A DNA stretch of 52,613 nt from Mycobacterium sp. E796. GTDB taxonomy: Bacteria; Actinomycetota; Actinomycetes; Mycobacteriales; Mycobacteriaceae. Location: assembly GCF_001672815.1 (NCBI RefSeq), contig NZ_LZKK01000335.1, forward strand, positions 1 through 52,613, in the 5' to 3' direction. Positions 50,035 to 52,613 of the stretch are shown piece after piece. The notes beneath the pieces were generated by a model. That model had not been told where the DNA came from. It did no database searches and saw only the letters and a list, made by a program, of their open reading frames with translations. The translations under genes and the position numbers were made by a program. The stretch's first letter is position 1. Every line of letters starts with the position of its first letter.

Positions 50035-51150
50035 GGCGTTCAGCTCGTCCAGCCTGTTGGTCGACTCCAAGTATTCCTGCACCCACCGCTCGATGACGGT
50101 CGACGTCTTTTCCACCTTGTTGAACTGCCCGACGACCTGACCGACCGGGTTGAACGCGACGTCGACCGTCTCGTTCGGGTATTTGTTCGTGGCCCGCACG
50201 GCCATGCCGGAAACCATGTACTGCAACGGCATTCCGAGCGGCTTGGGGTTGTCCGGCTGCTCCCATGCCTCGGTCCAGTCGTTGCGCAGCATCCGGGCCG
50301 GCTTGCCGGTGAACGAACGGCTCCGCACGGTGTCACGGCTGGACGCCTTGGCATACGCGGCCTGCTGGACGGGGGTGTTCGAGGCTTCCTCGACCATCAG
50401 CCACTGCGAACCGGTCCACGCGCCCTGCGCGCCGAGGGCCAAGGCCGCGGCGATCTGCTGACCGCTGCCGATCCCGCCCGCGGCGAGCACCGGCACCGGC
50501 GCGACCTCCTTAACGACCTGGGGCCACAACACGATTGAGCCCACCTCGCCGCAGTGGCCGCCGGCCTCGCCGCCCTGGGCGATGATGATGTCGACCCCGG
50601 CATCGGCGTGCTTGCGGGCTTGCGACGGTGAGCCGCACAGCGCGGCCACCTTGCGGCCGGATTCGTGGATGTGCTTGATCATGTCGGCCGGCGGGGTGCC
50701 CAGCGCGTTGGCGATCATCGCCACCTTCGGGTGTTTCAGCGCGACCTCGACCTGCGGGGTGGCGGTCGCCTCGGTCCAGCCGAGCAGTTGCAGGGTGTCC
50801 TCGTCGGCGTGATCGACCGGCACACCGTGATCGGCCAGGATCTTCTTCGCGAAGTCCAGGTGCTCCTGCGGCACCATCTTGCGCAGCGTTTCGGCCAGCT
50901 CCTCGGCCGACAGGTGCGAGTCCATGCCCTCGTACTTGTTCGGGATCACGATGTCGACGCCGTAGGGGTGGTCGCCGATGTTGTCGTCGATCCAGTTGAG
51001 TTCGATCTCCAGCTGCTCGGGCGTGAAGCCGACGGCGCCGAGCACGCCGAAACCACCGGCCTTGCTGACAGCCACCACGACGTCGCGGCAGTGGGTGAAG
51101 GCGAAGATCGGGAACTCGATGCCGAGTTCGTCGCAAATCGCGGTGTGCAT
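50023..51150 (-). CDS. Nitronate monooxygenase family protein (Rv1894c-like)
   Basis: 375 residues. The FMN-dependent 2-nitropropane dioxygenase fold is indicated by CDELGIEFPIFAFTHCRDVV, AVSKAGGFGVLGAVGFTPE, KVAALCGSPSQARKHADAGV, DIIIAQGGEAGGHCGEVGS (the phosphate-binding GGEAGGH), and VPVLAAGGIGSGQQIAAALA. It oxidises alkyl nitronates, or acts as an enoate-type oxidoreductase on an unknown steroid-related substrate. A full KstR box lies 48 bases upstream, linking it to sterol catabolism. Synteny matches Rv1894c (376 residues by memory). Confidence 0.92.
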   Translation of the reverse strand: MHTAICDELGIEFPIFAFTHCRDVVVAVSKAGGFGVLGAVGFTPEQLEIELNWIDDNIGDHPYGVDIVIPNKYEGMDSHLSAEELAETLRKMVPQEHLDFAKKILADHGVPVDHADEDTLQLLGWTEATATPQVEVALKHPKVAMIANALGTPPADMIKHIHESGRKVAALCGSPSQARKHADAGVDIIIAQGGEAGGHCGEVGSIVLWPQVVKEVAPVPVLAAGGIGSGQQIAAALALGAQGAWTGSQWLMVEEASNTPVQQAAYAKASSRDTVRSRSFTGKPARMLRNDWTEAWEQPDNPKPLGMPLQYMVSGMAVRATNKYPNETVDVAFNPVGQVVGQFNKVEKTSTVIERWVQEYLESTNRLDELNAAAV

Positions 51151-51197
51151 GCCTACTCCTGGAAGCTTGACCTGTTGTAAAGATATGCGAAAGGAAC

Positions 51198-51211
51198 TGA
51201 AACGTGTTCTA
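51198..51211. promoter_or_regulatory. KstR operator upstream of the nitronate monooxygenase gene
   Basis: TGAAACGTGTTCTA fits the KstR consensus TnnAACnnGTTnnA exactly. The flanks extend it to a longer symmetry, ACTnnAACnnGTTnnAGT (51196-51213). KstR is the TetR-family repressor of the cholesterol regulon. The box lies 48 bases before the start codon of the Rv1894c-like gene, a suitable operator position. Confidence 0.8.
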
Positions 51212-51275
51212 GTTTAGTACGGGCGGCGTTGACGTGGCCAGCCGCCCCCGACCAGCGCGTCGTCACTACGACGTA

Positions 51276-51725
51276 TCACGTGGTCCACAAGGCCAGGAAT
51301 GCCAGCATGCCGCCGAAGCAGACCACGTGATCGCGGCAGATCGCTCGCGCCAGCCGGGTTTGTTCGGCCGGACCGTCCGCCCGGTGCCCGAGCCGAATGG
51401 CGGCGGGGACCGTGCGCGTCAGCGCCAGCACCATCGGGACACCCGCGAGCGCCGCCGAGCTCGCCAGCAACCACCCGGCGTCGTGGCCCCGGGCGGCCTG
51501 AAAACCCAACGCCGCCAACAAGATCAGCATGACCAAGGCGATCAGCCGGCTCATCGGTCGCGACGTGGTGGTCGCGCGATGGTAGTAGCCCGCGATCGAG
51601 GCGAGCACCGGCTCGGGCAATTCGTCACCGGCGCTTCGATTCTGAAGAACCTGGACGTCGAAAATGAGGTCCATCCACAAAACGGCGAGCAGAAATCCAC
51701 TGCAGCCAGTGAGTAACGGGGCCAT
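51276..51725 (-). CDS. Four-helix integral membrane protein
   Basis: 149 residues from ATG 51725; a GTG-type start at 51761 is also open. Hydrophobic segments: LLTGCSGFLLAVLWMDLIFD, LIALVMLILLAALGFQA, WLLASSAALAGVPMVLALTR and VVCFGGMLAFLALWTT. Between the first two is LPEPVLASIAGYYHRATTTS. It occurs widely in mycobacteria as a hypothetical protein, loosely like DUF1772. Function unknown. Divergent from the PE_PGRS gene. Confidence 0.75.
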   Translation of the reverse strand: MAPLLTGCSGFLLAVLWMDLIFDVQVLQNRSAGDELPEPVLASIAGYYHRATTTSRPMSRLIALVMLILLAALGFQAARGHDAGWLLASSAALAGVPMVLALTRTVPAAIRLGHRADGPAEQTRLARAICRDHVVCFGGMLAFLALWTT

Positions 51726-51891
51726 GACGCTCGTTACCTCCGGTTCGCCTAAACGCCGCAAGTTCGGGGTTGATTTATTGTTGCGCGCTTAGCTGCGGCT
51801 GGGAAACAGCTTTGAATTGTTGTAACCGTATCTAATTAGCGACCCGAAGGGCCTACGATCCGCTTGTCGGGGGCGACCTGGAGGTTGTCGG

Positions 51892-52566
51892 ATGTCGTTT
51901 GTAGTTGCAGTGCCGGACGCGGTCGCCACGGCGGCGGAGAATTTGGCGGGTATCGGCTCATCGCTGGGCACGGCCAATGCGGCCGCGGCGGCCAACACCA
52001 CTGGTCTGCTGACCGCGGCGAGTGATGAGGTGTCGACCGCGATCGCCTCCTTGTTCTCCAGTCACGCCGCCCAATACCAGGCGCTCAGCGCGCAGGCCGC
52101 AGAGTTTCACAACCAATTCGTCGAGCTTTTGCAGGGCGCCGGCGGCGCCTATGCGGCAACCGAGGCGGCCAGCTCAAACCCACTGCAGACCATTGCGCAA
52201 GACGTGCTCGGGGCGATCAACACCCCGACCGAGCTGCTGTTGAACCGTCCGCTGATCGGCCCCGGCACCGACGGCGCACCAGGGACCGGGCAGGCCGGCG
52301 GGGCGGGCGGGCTTTTGTTTGGTCGCGGCGGCAACGGTGGCTCCGGTGGGACCGGGCAGGCCGGCGGCGCCGGCGGCCCCGCCGGCCTCATCGGCCGCGG
52401 TGGGGCCGGCGGGACGGGTGCTCCCGGTTTCAATGGCGGTGCCGGCGGCACCGGCGGGTGGCTGTGGGGCAACGGTGGCGCCGGCGGGATGGGCGGGACC
52501 GCAACGTTGGGCAACATCGGCGGTGACGGCGGTGCGGGCGGCCCAGTCCATCATCTCCCGAATTAG
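51892..52566 (+). CDS. Short PE_PGRS protein with an atypical C-terminus
   Basis: 224 residues from ATG 51892 (GGAGGTTG about 10 bases upstream). PE domain to about residue 100 with SFVVAVPDAVATAAENLAGI and the ESX signal YAATE (residues 87-91), then the usual PGRS linker LLLNRPLIGPG, then GGX repeats. It ends abruptly with GGAGGPVHHLPN, unlike the terminal domains usually found after PGRS. The last bases look antisense to another protein-like frame. It may be a truncated gene; expected to be secreted or cell-wall-associated. Confidence 0.85.
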   Translation: MSFVVAVPDAVATAAENLAGIGSSLGTANAAAAANTTGLLTAASDEVSTAIASLFSSHAAQYQALSAQAAEFHNQFVELLQGAGGAYAATEAASSNPLQTIAQDVLGAINTPTELLLNRPLIGPGTDGAPGTGQAGGAGGLLFGRGGNGGSGGTGQAGGAGGPAGLIGRGGAGGTGAPGFNGGAGGTGGWLWGNGGAGGMGGTATLGNIGGDGGAGGPVHHLPN

Positions 52567-52613
52567 TTCGGGGCTCAGCGGCTCGGGCTCGGGGCAGCCG
52601 CGGTCTCGGTAGT
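52543..52613 (-). other. Protein-like reading frame entering from the right edge, probably a truncated gene
   Basis: On the minus strand from the window edge, one frame reads YRDRGCPEPEPLSPELIREM then MDWAA before running into the antisense of the PGRS tract. PEPEPLSPELIREMMDWA looks like the N-terminal segment of some flavoprotein monooxygenases (4-hydroxyacetophenone-type), a guess from pattern only. The join at about 52545 would be a recombination or deletion junction. Confidence 0.25.

Noticed and set aside
1..52613. tRNA, rRNA, CRISPR arrays, insertion sequences or att sites
   Set aside because: No cloverleaf-like or ribosomal segments, no regular spaced repeats and no transposase or integrase motifs were seen. 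Only the PPE tails resemble a transposase coiled coil.

Overview
The window is high-GC actinobacterial DNA from a slow-growing, non-tuberculous Mycobacterium. The evidence is a complete mce lipid-import operon, PPE, PE and PE_PGRS genes, an antigen 85B gene, an Rpf resuscitation factor, and a gene order matching M. tuberculosis Rv1878-Rv1894c over much of the right half. PGRS- and MPTR-type repeats argue against the M. avium complex as I know it and favour something nearer the M. kansasii / M. gordonae / M. simiae groups. That placement is inference.

Layout. (1) 1-10 kb is a catabolic block in visible decay. It holds a thioesterase, a Baeyer-Villiger-type monooxygenase with one intact and one broken SDR, a second SDR remnant, and a lower meta-cleavage set (C-C hydrolase, 2-hydroxypentadienoate hydratase, hydroxyoxovalerate aldolase, acylating acetaldehyde dehydrogenase) behind a truncated crotonase. 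(2) 10-24 kb is an SDR divergent from a full mce operon (two YrbE permeases, MceA-F, three small secreted proteins, two Mce-associated membrane proteins), mostly joined by ATGA-type overlaps. (3) 24-28 kb holds an LLM oxidoreductase, glnA3 and a coupled amidohydrolase (Rv1878/Rv1879-like), an acyltransferase and a START-like protein. (4) 29-37.5 kb is an accessory island absent from the equivalent M. tuberculosis interval as I remember it. It holds a collapsed phenylacetate-CoA-ligase-like gene, two tandem PPE-SVP genes, a UbiE-like methyltransferase, a PE domain fused to MPTR repeats, a SnoaL-like protein, and a lipoprotein dienelactone hydrolase with a decayed copy of its leader. (5) 37.5-45.3 kb is conserved core: cyp140, lppE, SDR, SRPBCC, rpfC, secreted chorismate mutase, fbpB and an Rv1887-like protein. 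(6) 45.3-52.6 kb holds YceI, an alcohol dehydrogenase, a CYP125-family sterol P450, a RibD/DHFR-like reductase, Rv1891-Rv1894c homologues, a membrane protein and a short PE_PGRS gene that ends abnormally.

How it works together. The mce operon is a lipid or sterol importer. The P450 (CYP125-like) and the nitronate monooxygenase carry full or near matches to the KstR operator, linking the right end to the cholesterol regulon. The left block encodes ring or side-chain catabolism ending in pyruvate and acyl-CoA, but has no ring-cleaving dioxygenase here. No tRNA, rRNA, CRISPR array or transposase was seen.

The least ordinary object is the PE-MPTR chimera at 33994-35472. Next come the matched secreted proteins bracketing the mce operon, the transposase-like tails on the two PPE proteins, and the run of pseudogenes.
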